A stretch of 64,000 bases of DNA from an uncultured Collinsella sp. (GTDB lineage: Bacteria > Actinomycetota > Coriobacteriia > Coriobacteriales > Coriobacteriaceae): contig CAKUOD010000007.1 in NCBI GenBank assembly GCA_934668695.1, forward strand, positions 11,715 through 75,714, given 5' to 3'. Position 1 is the stretch's first letter, and each line of letters begins with the position of its first letter. This document shows positions 41,680 to 54,368 of this stretch, one piece after another. The notes beneath the pieces were generated by a model. That model saw only the letters and a program-made list of their open reading frames with translations. It was not told where the DNA came from and did not search any database. The position numbers and the translations under genes are program-made.

Positions 41680-41973
41680 GGCATCCCCTCAGAGCCTCGT
41701 TATTTGGCGTTACCTGCCCTATTATACGCACGGCAAGACAAGCACTCCCGCGCATGAACAGCGCTTTTTAAAAGCCCACCGAGCTTATAATCCGTTTTGC
41801 AGCCAAACATTTTATTGGGCAGCCGTCTCGGGGCCGACGGTCCCGCATGCTTCCGTTGCGACGCGTCTCGCCCGCCGTTGGGGCTTGCATTGTTGCAATT
41901 GGGACGTTCGTCCTGTCTTTTGGCAGGTCGGCGGCGTATCCTTGTACTTACAGCAAAACGAGAAAGGTTATGT

Positions 41974-43203
41974 ATGGATCGAAACGAACTCGACCCCAGC
42001 GTCCCCAGCGCCACGGAGGTCAAGAAGATCCCCCTCATCATTAAGGTGTACGCCGTCCTGTGCATCCTGTCCGGCGTGGGCACGCTCCCTTCGGTCGGCG
42101 CCTTTATGTGGCAGGTCATCACCGCGCTCATCAACGGCAACGCCGCCGCCAAGCTCGGCGACAACACGCTCGTCGCGGTCGGCCTTATCGTCGCCGGCAT
42201 CATGCTCTCTGCGGCAAGCGCCGTCATCCTGATCATCTTTGGCCTGGACCTTATCAAAAACCAGCGCCGCAACGCCGCTCGCCTGTCCTACATCCTTATT
42301 GCATTCACCGTCGTCGAGCTTTTGGTCGACGTGATGCTCCAGGGTATCGGGCTCTTCTTGCTTCGTCCCGCTATTCAGCTCGGTATCCTCATCGCGCTTT
42401 CGGCCACCGTCGACCCCACGCTGCGCCAGGAGCGCGAGCTGCAGCGCCGCCTGCAGGAGATGCTCGACCGCGACGCCGCCGCCGAGGGCATGCTCGGGCG
42501 CGATGAAACCGGCGAAGGCTACATCAAGCTCAACTACTTCAACCTGTTCTGGGTGTTCTTTGTCTGCTGCATACTCGGCCTGATCGCCGAGGACATCTGG
42601 CACATGACGGTCGACGACCCGGGCGTCTACCAGAACCGCGCCGGCATGCTGTTTGGCCCCTTCAGCCCCATCTACGGATTTGGCGCCGTGCTCATGACCA
42701 TGGTGCTCAACCGTTTCTACAAAAAGAACCCCATCATTATCTTTTTGGTGAGCGCGCTGCTCGGCGCAAGCTTTGAGGTGTTCGTGGGCTGGTTTATGCA
42801 GACCGCGTTTGGCGTGGTCTCGTGGAGCTACTCGCACATAACGCTGTTCGGTATGCCCGACCCGCTCGTGGTCCTCACGGGCGGACGCACCTGCACGGGC
42901 TTCGCCTGTCTGTGGGGCCTGGGCGGCCTCATCTGGATCAAGCTGCTGCTGCCGAGGCTGCTTAAGCTGATCAACATGATCCCCTGGAAGAGCCGCTACT
43001 CGGCCACCGTCATCTTTACCGTTATCATGCTGGTCGACGGCGTCATGACGCTGCAGTCGCTCGACTACTGGTACCAGCGCGTTAACGGCACGGAGCCGGA
43101 CATTCCCGTCGCACAGTTCTACGGAGAGCACTTCGATAACGAGTACATGGAAAACCGCTTCCAGAGCATGACCATGAGCCCCAAGGATGCGACGCGCGTG
43201 TAG
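41974..43203 (+). CDS. multi-spanning membrane protein, putative ABC-transporter type IV (CmpB-like) family
   Basis: 409 residues. An N-terminal half with three to four membrane segments (about 20-130) is joined by a charged helix (QERELQRRLQEMLDRD, about 145-165) to a C-terminal half (about 180-365) with the family block GPFSPIYGFGAVLM and FEVFVGWFMQ...SYSHI. This matches proteins labelled putative ABC-transporter type IV; the transport role is unproven. GAAAGG precedes the ATG. It stands alone with its own terminator. Confidence 0.7.
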   Translation: MDRNELDPSVPSATEVKKIPLIIKVYAVLCILSGVGTLPSVGAFMWQVITALINGNAAAKLGDNTLVAVGLIVAGIMLSAASAVILIIFGLDLIKNQRRNAARLSYILIAFTVVELLVDVMLQGIGLFLLRPAIQLGILIALSATVDPTLRQERELQRRLQEMLDRDAAAEGMLGRDETGEGYIKLNYFNLFWVFFVCCILGLIAEDIWHMTVDDPGVYQNRAGMLFGPFSPIYGFGAVLMTMVLNRFYKKNPIIIFLVSALLGASFEVFVGWFMQTAFGVVSWSYSHITLFGMPDPLVVLTGGRTCTGFACLWGLGGLIWIKLLLPRLLKLINMIPWKSRYSATVIFTVIMLVDGVMTLQSLDYWYQRVNGTEPDIPVAQFYGEHFDNEYMENRFQSMTMSPKDATRV

Positions 43204-43225
43204 CGCTCACCGCGCCCAAAACGCA

Positions 43226-43265
43226 AAATGCCCGCCGGTATCACACGTACCGGTGGGCATTTTTA
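43226..43265 (+). terminator. intrinsic terminator of the 41974 membrane protein gene
   Basis: AAATGCCCGCCGGTA/TACCGGTGGGCATTT hairpin followed by TTTAT, 23 bp after the stop. Confidence 0.85.
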
Positions 43266-43293
43266 TAAACGATCCCTCTATCGACGCAAGCCT

Positions 43294-43713
43294 CTACGCC
43301 TCGCGCTCGACCTCACTCACGCATTCGTTCTTGATGGTGCCAACGAGCGCCTGCAGCGCATCGACCACGTGCGGGCGAATGTCCCCGCCGATAAGCACGA
43401 GCATGATGTCGTCACCTACGGCAAGCTCGCCGCTTGCCAGCCACACACGCACATAGCCGATACCCGGCATCGCGCGCGTGGCCTCGATAGCAGACCGTAC
43501 CTTTTCGGCGTCGTAGTCAAAGACCATGCCGCCCACCCTGTGGCCTGGCGCCACGCCATCGGTCTCGACTCCGCGCACCTCGGCCTTGGGCGTCGCGCGC
43601 ACCACACCGTTATGCGTCAGATACATCCCACAGCCTGCCGCCGAAGCATCGGCCTTGGCCTCGCGCAGCCAAGCATCAATCGAAGGCATCAATTTGCCAC
43701 TCTCGAGCATCAT
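43294..43713 (-). CDS. MoaE-like molybdopterin synthase large-subunit homologue
   Basis: 139 residues. The pattern HNGVVRATPKAEVRG, GMVFDYDAEKV, GYVRVWLASGELAVGDDIMLVLIGGDIR and LVGTIKNECV follows the MoaE fold order, but the catalytic Lys/Arg block and C-terminal WKKE of true MoaE are not clear. No other molybdopterin genes are near, so the function is uncertain. Two adjacent ATGs (43713, 43710) follow AAGGGAG; the second is better spaced. Confidence 0.65.
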   Translation of the reverse strand: MMLESGKLMPSIDAWLREAKADASAAGCGMYLTHNGVVRATPKAEVRGVETDGVAPGHRVGGMVFDYDAEKVRSAIEATRAMPGIGYVRVWLASGELAVGDDIMLVLIGGDIRPHVVDALQALVGTIKNECVSEVEREA

Positions 43714-43777
43714 TTCTCCCTTACCGTCGTCGAGTAGCCAATTTGGGACGGGGCCTTTTTAGCTACTCTCGAACAAC

Positions 43778-44776
43778 TTATTCCTCGACCGGCGTGAGCA
43801 CCATGACGGCGCGTGTGTTGCTCAGCGACAGCGAACGACAGGTCACAAGCGTTACAACCTTAGTTGCCGAAGCGGCACGATCGGTAGCATCACTCGCCAC
43901 GGCGGAAGCGCCGTCGAGCATCTCGGACAGGTAGTTCTTGAGTCCGTCGTCGCCCTCAAAATTGGTCGTGCGCGCCTTGGCATACGTGTCCTCGACCACC
44001 TTGGTCGCCAGCGGACGCAGCTTATACGTCGCATCGCGCGTGATGTAGTACACAAACTCGATGCTATCGAACGTCGCCTGATCAGTGGTGTCCGAAATCA
44101 CGTTGAACATCGATCCGTCGTTCATATGGTGGCCGTAGATCGTGGTCTGCTGGTCGACCATTCCCGGCGCGGTGTCATCGCTATCCAGGAAAATGGCACC
44201 GGACGCGTTAGCCGTTCCGTCGAACAGCGTGTTGAGGTATTTGGAGTTGTTGTTGGTCTGCACCACGGGATAGTTGATGTTGGTTCCCGGCACGTAAATC
44301 CAACCCACAATCTCGGGGTTCGTCTGAGCAAGCGCATCAAAGTCGATAATCGGCACGCCGCTGGCGTCCTTATCGCTTACATATTGCTTCTCGATTTTCT
44401 GATACGAATCGCTCGCCTGCTTATAGCCAATCTGGGCATTAATAAAGATAGCGGCGGCGGCGACAATCAGGCCGATACCGATGATGATGAGCAGAATGGG
44501 AATAATGGAGCGGCGCTTTTTGCGCGGCGGCTCGGTGTAATCCGACGGCGCGGCATGCGATGAAGACCGGGGCGGCTTCTTAGCGGAGCTATAAGACGAA
44601 GGACGATATGCGGCCGGCGCGTCCTGTCGACGATGCGTCGCCGGTGTCACGGGACGCGGCGCGCGCGGCTGCTGAGGAGAGGATGTCCGACCCTGCTGCG
44701 CCGCATGGGCGGCACCCGGCTTCGACGGATCGGGAATCTGAGAAGCCTTGAATCGTTTTCCCTGATAATCGGACAT
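43778..44776 (-). CDS. srtB: class B sortase
   Basis: 332 residues. A long Pro/Ser/Arg-rich cytoplasmic N-terminus (1-90) precedes one membrane segment (91-113). The catalytic domain contains GWIYVPGTNINYPVVQ, the catalytic His in TIYGHHMND (216/217), Cys313 in TLVTC and Arg322. It is a membrane-bound transpeptidase that attaches surface proteins to the cell wall or polymerises pili. No substrate gene is adjacent; the VWA/pilin-like adhesin at 1-2452 is a candidate. It follows purE by 35 bp. Confidence 0.93.
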   Translation of the reverse strand: MSDYQGKRFKASQIPDPSKPGAAHAAQQGRTSSPQQPRAPRPVTPATHRRQDAPAAYRPSSYSSAKKPPRSSSHAAPSDYTEPPRKKRRSIIPILLIIIGIGLIVAAAAIFINAQIGYKQASDSYQKIEKQYVSDKDASGVPIIDFDALAQTNPEIVGWIYVPGTNINYPVVQTNNNSKYLNTLFDGTANASGAIFLDSDDTAPGMVDQQTTIYGHHMNDGSMFNVISDTTDQATFDSIEFVYYITRDATYKLRPLATKVVEDTYAKARTTNFEGDDGLKNYLSEMLDGASAVASDATDRAASATKVVTLVTCRSLSLSNTRAVMVLTPVEE

Positions 44777-44811
44777 GGCTCTCCTTATACTGCGGTGAAA
44801 CGGCGGAACGC

Positions 44812-45276
44812 CTAGGCGTCAGCCATCTCCTGCTTCATCTTCTCGATAACCTTGCGGTACTCGGGGTCGCAAGCACCCAGAATCTGCGTGGCATAGATAG
44901 CGGCGTTCTTGGCACCGTTGATGGCAACGCAGGCCACGGGCACGCCCGAAGGCATCTGCACCATCGACAGCAGCGAATCCATACCGCCCAGGTCACTCGT
45001 CTTCATAGGCACGCCGATAACCGGCAGCGGCGTAAAGGCAGCCACGACACCACCCAGGTGGGCGGCCTTGCCGGCGGCGGCGATAATCACTTTGATACCG
45101 CGATCGGCGGCAGTCGAAGCCCACTCGTGGACCTTCGCCGGCGTGCGGTGCGCGCTCGCGATCACGAGCTCATAGGGCACACCCAGTGCCTCGAGCTCGG
45201 CGGTGCAGCCTTCCATAACGCCCAGATCGGACTTGGAACCCATGATAATCCCGACAACCGGCTTTTGATCTGCCAT
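44812..45276 (-). CDS. purE: N5-carboxyaminoimidazole ribonucleotide mutase
   Basis: 154 residues, class I PurE: GIIMGSKSDLGVMEG, the catalytic SAHRTP loop and AAAGKAAHLGGVVAA. It rearranges N5-CAIR to CAIR. No purK is adjacent. ATG at 45276 follows AGGAGGTCTTTG; a TTG at 45282 is disfavoured. Its gene is separated from the other purine genes, and srtB and the MoaE-like gene lie just downstream on the same strand. Confidence 0.95.
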   Translation of the reverse strand: MADQKPVVGIIMGSKSDLGVMEGCTAELEALGVPYELVIASAHRTPAKVHEWASTAADRGIKVIIAAAGKAAHLGGVVAAFTPLPVIGVPMKTSDLGGMDSLLSMVQMPSGVPVACVAINGAKNAAIYATQILGACDPEYRKVIEKMKQEMADA

Positions 45277-45370
45277 AAACAAAGACCTCCTGTTGAGAGC
45301 GGCGACGCGGCGGATCCGCGACCCTTAACTACTGAGAGTAGTATAGCCGCTCCCGTCCCTGCGGTCTGTG

Positions 45371-45460
45371 GGTGCTCTGCGGCGGCCCGGTGTTTTCATC
45401 TTCACTCCGGTTGCTACGCAAAGTCGTTCAGATGAAAACACCGGGCCGCCGCAGAGCACC
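45371..45460. repeat. perfect 31-bp inverted repeat (90-bp palindromic element)
   Basis: GGTGCTCTGCGGCGGCCCGG plus TGTTTTCATCT (45371-45401) is exactly complementary to 45430-45460, around a 28-nt centre. It lies about 95 bp upstream of purE. No T-tract follows, so it is not a standard terminator. Confidence 0.8.
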
Positions 45461-45550
45461 TTCGACCTACCGGGGTTTGCCATGACGTACGTTGGCTGAT
45501 TTGGTTTGGATGTAAGGTTGACGGGGTTGGTCGGGCCCCTTACAAAACGT

Positions 45551-45582
45551 GGGCGCCTTCGTTCGAATGAACGAAGGCGCCC
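45551..45582. terminator. strong hairpin between carB and purE, probable terminator
   Basis: GGGCGCCTTCGTTC and its perfect complement around GAAT. On the minus strand it is followed by ACGTTTTGT, on the plus strand by GCACTCTTTT. It most likely ends the carAB transcript. Confidence 0.65.
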
Positions 45583-45628
45583 GCACTCTTTTATATTCAG
45601 CCCTAGTCATCGCGCAAAGTCCCTTCGG

Positions 45629-45753
45629 CAGCACACGGTGCACCCGAGTCACCGCAGGCCGGGGCGGGAGGCGGACCTTTCTCTCGGAAAACTTCGCGAA
45701 GCCCAGTTTCTGAGAGAAAGTGTCCGGCTGCCGCCCCGGCCGGACAGGTCAGT

Positions 45754-45768
<15 letters not shown>
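45629..45768. repeat. 140-bp imperfect palindrome that includes the 3' end of carB
   Basis: Outer arms CAGCACACGGTG (45629-45640) and CACCGTGTGCTG (45757-45768); the right arm is the last four codons of carB. Inner arms GGCCGGGGCGG...TTTCTCTC and GAGAGAAA...CCGCCCCGGCC pair with few mismatches. The left side thus carries an inverted copy of the carB terminus. Confidence 0.65.
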
Positions 45769-49068
<3,300 letters not shown>

Positions 49069-49069
49069 G

Positions 49070-50509
49070 TTAGTTCTCCTCGGTCGCAGCGTTCTCGGAC
49101 TCGGCGAAATTCCAGCCGGCGAGGCGGTCCTTCGCGGTGTCGATGTCCAGGTAGTTCTCCTCGCCATCCATGAGTCGCGTAAAGGCGGTAAAGAGATAGT
49201 GGGCATCGGTGGGGCCAGGCGAGGCCTCGGGGTGGTACTGGACCGAGAAGCACGGGGCGTCGAGCAGCTGGATGCCCTCGGCGGTGCCGTCGTTGAGGTT
49301 CACATGTGTTAGACGAATGCGACCGAAGCGCTCGTTCATCACGACCGGCGCGATTCCGCGGCGCACCCAGACGCGCAGATCGCCATCGGCCACATGCTCG
49401 GTCTCGCCGCCGGAAAGCTCGGGAATCAGCTTGCCCAAGCTGGGGAACAGTAGGCCAAAGCCGTGGTTTTGCGCGGTGATCTCCACGCGACGGCTCACCA
49501 GGTTCATAACCGGCTGGTTGCCACCGCGGTGGCCGAACTTAAGCTTTTCCATCTGAGCGCCGCAGGCCAGGCTGATCATCTGGTGACCCAGGCAAATGCC
49601 AAAGACCGGCACCTTGCCGATCAGCTGCTGCACCTGCTCGTAGGTCTCCACCACGGCATCGGGGTCGCCGGGACCGTTGGACAAAAAGACGCCGTCGGGA
49701 TTCATGTCGAGCACCTTACTCGCAGGCGTGTCCCACGGCACGACGGTGAGGTCGCAGCCAGCGCGGACGAGGCCCTCCAGAATGCCGCGCTTCACGCCGC
49801 AGTCATAGGCGACCACCTTGTGACGGGCAGGCGCGGCGGCCGCGAGCGCAAAGCCATGCGTAGCGGGCAGATCGGCGGCTGCAAACTCGTGAGGCTCAGG
49901 GCAGCTCACGGTCTTGACCAGGTTCTCGCCCACCAGCGTGGGTGCTGCGGCCAGACGCTCGGCAAGCTCATTGACATCGAAGATCTCGGTCGAGATAATG
50001 CCCATCTTGGAACCGTTGTCGCGCAGGTGGCGCACCAGGGCACGGGTATCGACACCCTCGATGGCGACGATACCGTGGGCGCGCAGATACTCCGGCACGC
50101 TGACAGCCGAGCGCCAGTTAGAAGGCGTGGCGCACATGTCGCGAACGATCATGCCGCGCATGGCAGGAGCGCTCGCGGGACGAGCAGCGTCACCAGGGAA
50201 AGCCGACTGGACGTCGGTCTCGTCGATGCCGTAGTTGCCAATCTGCGGATAGGTCATGGTTACGATTTGGCCGGCATAGCTCGGGTCAGTCATGACTTCA
50301 AAGTAGCCCTCGAGCGAGGTGTTGAAGCAGACTTCGCCGGTCGCGGTGCCCTCGGCGCCGCATGCACGTCCATAAAAAATGGTCCCATCCTCAAGGTACA
50401 GGATGCAGGGACCGCAGGTGCCCTTGCTGGTTTTGGCCAGCATACGCTGGCAAAGCTCGCTGGGCGCGAAGGTGCGGGCAGCAGCGCCCGCGGTATGGTT
50501 GTTCGCCAT
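49070..50509 (-). CDS. carA: carbamoyl-phosphate synthase small (glutaminase) subunit
   Basis: 479 residues, long for CarA (usually about 360-390) because of an N-terminal extension of about 33 residues and Ala-rich inserts near 115 and 230. The class I glutaminase triad is intact: Cys in [12 protein letters not shown], and His and Glu in QYHPEASPG. It supplies ammonia to CarB. AAGGAG lies before the ATG, immediately preceded by a small hairpin (50521-50538). It is first in the carAB operon. Confidence 0.96.
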   Translation of the reverse strand: MANNHTAGAAARTFAPSELCQRMLAKTSKGTCGPCILYLEDGTIFYGRACGAEGTATGEVCFNTSLEGYFEVMTDPSYAGQIVTMTYPQIGNYGIDETDVQSAFPGDAARPASAPAMRGMIVRDMCATPSNWRSAVSVPEYLRAHGIVAIEGVDTRALVRHLRDNGSKMGIISTEIFDVNELAERLAAAPTLVGENLVKTVSCPEPHEFAAADLPATHGFALAAAAPARHKVVAYDCGVKRGILEGLVRAGCDLTVVPWDTPASKVLDMNPDGVFLSNGPGDPDAVVETYEQVQQLIGKVPVFGICLGHQMISLACGAQMEKLKFGHRGGNQPVMNLVSRRVEITAQNHGFGLLFPSLGKLIPELSGGETEHVADGDLRVWVRRGIAPVVMNERFGRIRLTHVNLNDGTAEGIQLLDAPCFSVQYHPEASPGPTDAHYLFTAFTRLMDGEENYLDIDTAKDRLAGWNFAESENAATEEN

Positions 50510-50520
50510 AATGCTCCTTC

Positions 50521-50538
50521 CCGGTCTCACGGGACCGG
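50521..50538 (-). promoter_or_regulatory. leader hairpin next to the carA ribosome site
   Basis: CCGGTC/GACCGG with a 6-nt loop ends within a few bases of the AAGGAG site of carA. It might affect initiation; I cannot match it to a known leader such as the PyrR loop. Confidence 0.3.
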
Positions 50539-50674
50539 CTTAAAGGTTGGTAGTTAGGCCTCGCGGTATTGTAACCGCAAGCATGCGCTATGGCGTTAAT
50601 TTCATCGAAATGTTTACGAAATGATAATTATGACTTTCTATGCATAATGATTTGTCTGGGACGGGGATGAAAAA

Positions 50675-50710
50675 ATCATCCCGCGGGGCACTTGGCTCAC
50701 GCGGGATGAT
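50675..50710 (-). terminator. intrinsic terminator of the 50717 gene
   Basis: ATCATCCCGCG/CGCGGGATGAT hairpin (50675-50685, 50700-50710) followed on the minus strand by TTTTTTC, 7 bp after the stop. Confidence 0.88.
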
Positions 50711-50716
50711 GGCGTC

Positions 50717-51676
50717 TTATTTGTCCTGCTCCAGCAGATCGGACGGTGTGCGGTCGGGCTTGCCGCCGCGGAAGATCTCCCGGCCGTGCAGGCGATGCTC
50801 AAGATCGCGCTCGGCCTTCTCCTCCGTGATCTTGGTCTGGCTCACCACCGGGTCCTCGATCAGCGACGACACCGAGTTCACCTGTTTCTGAATACGCTCG
50901 GCAATGGTGTCGTCCATGCTCACGATACGCATCTTCCAGTCGATATTCGTGGCATTGGACGAGCTCTTGGTCCACACGAACGTCAGAATGGCGCTCTGGT
51001 GGCCCTGAGCGGGGAACATTCCAAAGAACGAATCGTGCTGAATGTTGCTGTCCTCGTCGATATAGGCGTGAACGTTATACACGACGCGGTCAATCTTGTC
51101 GTTGAGCAGGGCATTGGTTGCAAGCGCTGCCGCCTGAATCTGTCCGTTGGACAGCAGTTCGAGCTCATTGGCAGAAGACGTGTCCAGCACCGTCACCTCA
51201 ACCGTGCCCGTGCGCTCATCGGCCTCATCGACGGTAAAGTCGAGTGGGAACTGCGTAAAGCCGTTGCCCCACTCAAGTCCGCCCTTGAGCGCGGTTGAGA
51301 CGGTATCCACCGAAACGCTCTCGGAAAGGTTCGCGGTGTTCAGACGACGCATCACGCCGTAGCCAATCTGCATGCCCACAATCAGCACCAAGATGGTAAT
51401 GACCACGGCCATGGCAGTCTTTGTAATGGTATGACTCACCTGCGAGCCCGAGGGATCGTCCTCGGACAGCGGGTCGATATGTTTTGCCTGACTCGCGCGA
51501 TCCTCGCTGCGCAGCCGCGCCAGCGCCGCTTTGTCGCCGCGCTTGACCGCCGCCTCTTTCTCGCGCATGCGCTCGGTACGCTTTTTGGCGAGCGTAGGAT
51601 CCAAGACGCCGGATGCGTCGATTTCGGAGAATAACTCCGTCACTTCTTCCGGAGTCAAAGGGTTCTTATCAGCCAT
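50717..51676 (-). CDS. uncharacterised single-pass membrane protein
   Basis: 319 residues, not recognised. The N-terminal 80 residues are highly charged with repeated Lys/Arg/Glu (KKRTERMREKEAAVKRG). One membrane segment (about 85-108, AMAVVITILVLIVGMQIG) leads to a probable extracellular domain of about 165 residues rich in beta strands with Asn/Ser. A second charged tail (KITEEKAERDLEHR) ends it. It lies 19 bp after the ABC exporter stop and shares its strand, so they may be co-transcribed. GACAGGAAG precedes the ATG. Confidence 0.7.
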   Translation of the reverse strand: MADKNPLTPEEVTELFSEIDASGVLDPTLAKKRTERMREKEAAVKRGDKAALARLRSEDRASQAKHIDPLSEDDPSGSQVSHTITKTAMAVVITILVLIVGMQIGYGVMRRLNTANLSESVSVDTVSTALKGGLEWGNGFTQFPLDFTVDEADERTGTVEVTVLDTSSANELELLSNGQIQAAALATNALLNDKIDRVVYNVHAYIDEDSNIQHDSFFGMFPAQGHQSAILTFVWTKSSSNATNIDWKMRIVSMDDTIAERIQKQVNSVSSLIEDPVVSQTKITEEKAERDLEHRLHGREIFRGGKPDRTPSDLLEQDK

Positions 51677-51695
51677 AAACTTCCTGTCATATCAA

Positions 51696-53468
51696 TCAGT
51701 CGAGCTCGTGCGCACGCGCACCTTCGAACTGCATTCGATAGTAACGGGCATAGGTGCCGCCACGAGCGAGAAGCTCCTCGTGCGTGCCACGTTCCACAAC
51801 GCGACCATGCTCAACGGTCGCAATCTCGTCGGCATGCTTAATGGTCGACAGACGATGGGCGATGATGATTGTAGTGCGGCCGCGCGCCAGCTCCTCAAGC
51901 GACTCCTGCACCGCCTCCTCGCTCTCATTATCCAGAGCGCTCGTCGCCTCATCCAAGATAAGGATCTTGGGGTTCTTGAGAAACACGCGAGCGATGGCGA
52001 CGCGCTGCTTCTGACCGCCCGAAAGACGGCTGCCGCGCTCACCCACCACGGTGTCATAGCCCTGCGGCAGCGACTCGATAAAGGTGTCGATATTGGCGCG
52101 GCGAGCGGCCTCGGCGATTTCTTCTGCCGTGGCGCCCGGCTTGCCGTAGGCGATGTTCTCGCCGATCGTGCCATCGAACAGGTAGACGTCCTGCTGCACC
52201 AGGCCGATGGCGCGGCGCAGGCTCCGCTGCGTCACGTCGCGCACGTCCTGACCGTCGATGCTGATGGATCCGGCAGCCACGTCATAAAAGCGCGGCAGCA
52301 GCGAGCAGGTCGTGGACTTACCGCCGCCCGAGGGGCCGACCAGCGCAATGGTCTGACCAGGTTTGATGGACAGGTCCATGTGGTCGATCACGGGTCGCTC
52401 ATCGGCACCGGCCTCGCCCAGCTCAACATCCTCGTAGTTAAAGCACACGTCGCGATACTCAACAGCGCCAGCTGTCACCTGCAAGTCCGCGGCACCCGGC
52501 TTGTCCTGAATATCCGGCGCGGTCGAAAGCACCTCGTCCATGCGCTTAAACCCGGCAATGGCCTTCTGGTACATCTCGGCCGAGTTGACGAGCGTCTCGA
52601 GCGGCGTGCAGAACAACGAAATGTAGAGCGCGAAGGTCGCCATATCGACCGCCTGCAGCTGGCCTTGCGCCACTAGCCAACCGCCCAGCAGCACCACGAT
52701 CACGTACAGCACGCCCGAGAGCAGGCCATATGTCGCGGTGTAAACACCCATGGCGTGGTACATGTTCTCTTTGGAGGAAAGGTAGCGATTGTTGGAGGCG
52801 CGGAACTTGGAACGCTCGGTCTCCTCGTTCGCAAAACTCTTGACCACGCGCATGCCCGCCAGCGAATCCTGCAGCTGCGCATTGATGCCGCTGATCTTTT
52901 TGCGGTTGTCGCTAAAGACCTCGCGCATGCGCATGTTCTGCCAAAACATGATGACCGCGAACGCCGCCGTCACCACAGCCATGGCAAGTGCCAGCACCGG
53001 GGCAATGGTAAAGAGGATCACAAACGAGCCGATAATCTCGATGCCGCAGATGATGATCCACTCGGGCACGTGATGCGCCGCCTCGCAGATGTCGAACAGG
53101 TCGTTGACCACGCGGCTCATCATGTCGCCCGAGCTGTTGCGATCGAAGTACGCAAAGCTAAAGCACTCGTACTGATCGAACAGGTCCTCGCGCATCTTGG
53201 ACTCCATGCGCGCGCCCATCACATGGCCCCAATAGCTCACAAAGTAGCGGCAGGCGCAACGGATGGCATACATCAGCACCATGCCCACCGCTATCATGCC
53301 GAGCGCCTGCATAATGGCAGCCTGGCCCTGGGTAAACAGCCCACCGGTCAGATTGCGTAGAATGATAGGAAACGCCAGGTCAATGGCGGCAAGCACCAGA
53401 GCACAAACAGTATCGGCAACAAAAAGCCCCATCTGGGGCTTGTAGTAAGACAAAAACCTCTTCAGCAT
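51696..53468 (-). CDS. ABC exporter, fused membrane and ATPase domains (multidrug/lipid type)
   Basis: 590 residues. The six-helix exporter domain (about 1-320) includes the EDLFDQYECFSFAYFDRNSSGDMMSR coupling region. The ATPase (about 335-580) has Walker A GPSGGGKST, signature LSGGQKQR and Walker B ILILDEAT. Half-transporters of this type dimerise to export drugs, lipids or peptides; the substrate is unknown. The start at 53468 (AAGGTG just upstream) gives a normal N-terminus; a longer open frame would run through the covarying element. Confidence 0.92.
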   Translation of the reverse strand: MLKRFLSYYKPQMGLFVADTVCALVLAAIDLAFPIILRNLTGGLFTQGQAAIMQALGMIAVGMVLMYAIRCACRYFVSYWGHVMGARMESKMREDLFDQYECFSFAYFDRNSSGDMMSRVVNDLFDICEAAHHVPEWIIICGIEIIGSFVILFTIAPVLALAMAVVTAAFAVIMFWQNMRMREVFSDNRKKISGINAQLQDSLAGMRVVKSFANEETERSKFRASNNRYLSSKENMYHAMGVYTATYGLLSGVLYVIVVLLGGWLVAQGQLQAVDMATFALYISLFCTPLETLVNSAEMYQKAIAGFKRMDEVLSTAPDIQDKPGAADLQVTAGAVEYRDVCFNYEDVELGEAGADERPVIDHMDLSIKPGQTIALVGPSGGGKSTTCSLLPRFYDVAAGSISIDGQDVRDVTQRSLRRAIGLVQQDVYLFDGTIGENIAYGKPGATAEEIAEAARRANIDTFIESLPQGYDTVVGERGSRLSGGQKQRVAIARVFLKNPKILILDEATSALDNESEEAVQESLEELARGRTTIIIAHRLSTIKHADEIATVEHGRVVERGTHEELLARGGTYARYYRMQFEGARAHELD

Positions 53469-53475
53469 AATCACC

Positions 53476-53625
53476 TTACGCGGTTTTACCAAACCGCGTT
53501 TCATCTCGACGCTGCAAGTGCCCCATTTGGACAATCTGGCCTTCAATCGTCGGTCGCGTATATCCATACGCTTCCCTCCTCTTTCAGGCCACCTTGCCTC
53601 AAATGGAGCACTTTCGCTGACTTAT
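53476..53625 (+). repeat. covarying palindromic element, copy B
   Basis: Same scaffold as copy A (35342-35493): TTACGCGGTTT-TACC-AAACCGCGT, CTCGACGCTGCAA, arm 1 (GTGCCCCATTTGGA, 53518-53531), CAATCTG, TTCAAT, a variable centre, CCACCTTGC, arm 2 (CTCAAATGGAGCAC, 53598-53611), TTTCGCTGACTTAT. The two 14-nt arms are unrelated to those of copy A yet complementary to each other at 11 of 14 positions. It occupies the gap between the Nudix gene stop and the ABC exporter start; its first bases abut the exporter's ribosome site. Confidence 0.75.
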
Positions 53626-53651
53626 ACAAACCTGCGAGGTTACCTCGCTCG

Positions 53652-54347
53652 CTACAGTTCCGCGCCACCTAGTCGGTGCGCAATACTGTCGCAGGCCAAG
53701 GCGCCCACGACGGTCTTGGCATCTTCGATCTTGCCGTCGAGCACGGCATCGATCAGCTCGTGCAGCGGCACCAGATCCACGTTGACGAACTCGTCATCAT
53801 CGGGGTTGGGCGCATCGAACTCGAGCTTGGTGGCCAGGTAGATGTGAATGATCTCGTCGCAGAAGCCGCAGGTCGTGACAATCGACGTCAAAAAGCGAAT
53901 GCGGCCGGCCCTAAAGCCCGTCTCCTCGTGCAGCTCACGCTTGGCGCAATCGAGCGGATCCTCACCCGGATCGAGCTTGCCGGCGGGAATCTCGACCGTC
54001 ACACGGTCAATGGCGGTGCGGTACTGACGCACCAGCACGATCTTGCCGCTCTCGGTCAGCGCCACAACGGCCGCCGCGCCCGGATGGCGAATGATGTCGC
54101 GGGCGCTACGGTGGCCGTTGGGCAGCTCAACCTCAAGACGGTGGACGTCGAGGATCTTGCCTTTCCAGGCGCACTCCTCCGAAAGAATCTTCTCGTGCAG
54201 CTCGGCATCGTGCGGGTCGTCGTCACCCAGCACCAGCACCGGCTCATCGACGACCTCGCCACCGGGCTCGCCCTCGGCGTGCCCATATGTGCGACCGTCC
54301 TGCTCGACGATCTGCGCGTCCACGAGCTCTTCGTTCTTCTCGTCCAT
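53652..54347 (-). CDS. Nudix hydrolase, ADP-ribose pyrophosphatase-like
   Basis: 231 residues. The Nudix box is complete: G-x5-E-x7-REL-x-EE-x-GF in the segment from GKLDPGE to REL and HEETGF. IVLVRQYRTAIDRVTVEIPAG is typical of ADP-ribose pyrophosphatases. The N-terminal 60 residues are acidic and of low complexity. It probably hydrolyses ADP-ribose or related nucleotide sugars. Start 54347 is preferred to 54356 because GAGAGGG abuts the latter. It follows purD by 21 bp on the same strand. Confidence 0.88.
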   Translation of the reverse strand: MDEKNEELVDAQIVEQDGRTYGHAEGEPGGEVVDEPVLVLGDDDPHDAELHEKILSEECAWKGKILDVHRLEVELPNGHRSARDIIRHPGAAAVVALTESGKIVLVRQYRTAIDRVTVEIPAGKLDPGEDPLDCAKRELHEETGFRAGRIRFLTSIVTTCGFCDEIIHIYLATKLEFDAPNPDDDEFVNVDLVPLHELIDAVLDGKIEDAKTVVGALACDSIAHRLGGAEL

Positions 54348-54368
54348 CCGTCTCATCCCTCTCGGACT

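Noticed and set aside
50510..50640. PyrR or other known riboswitch/attenuator before carA
   Set aside because: I could not match the conserved PyrR loop or a terminator/antiterminator pair; only a 6-bp hairpin is evident.
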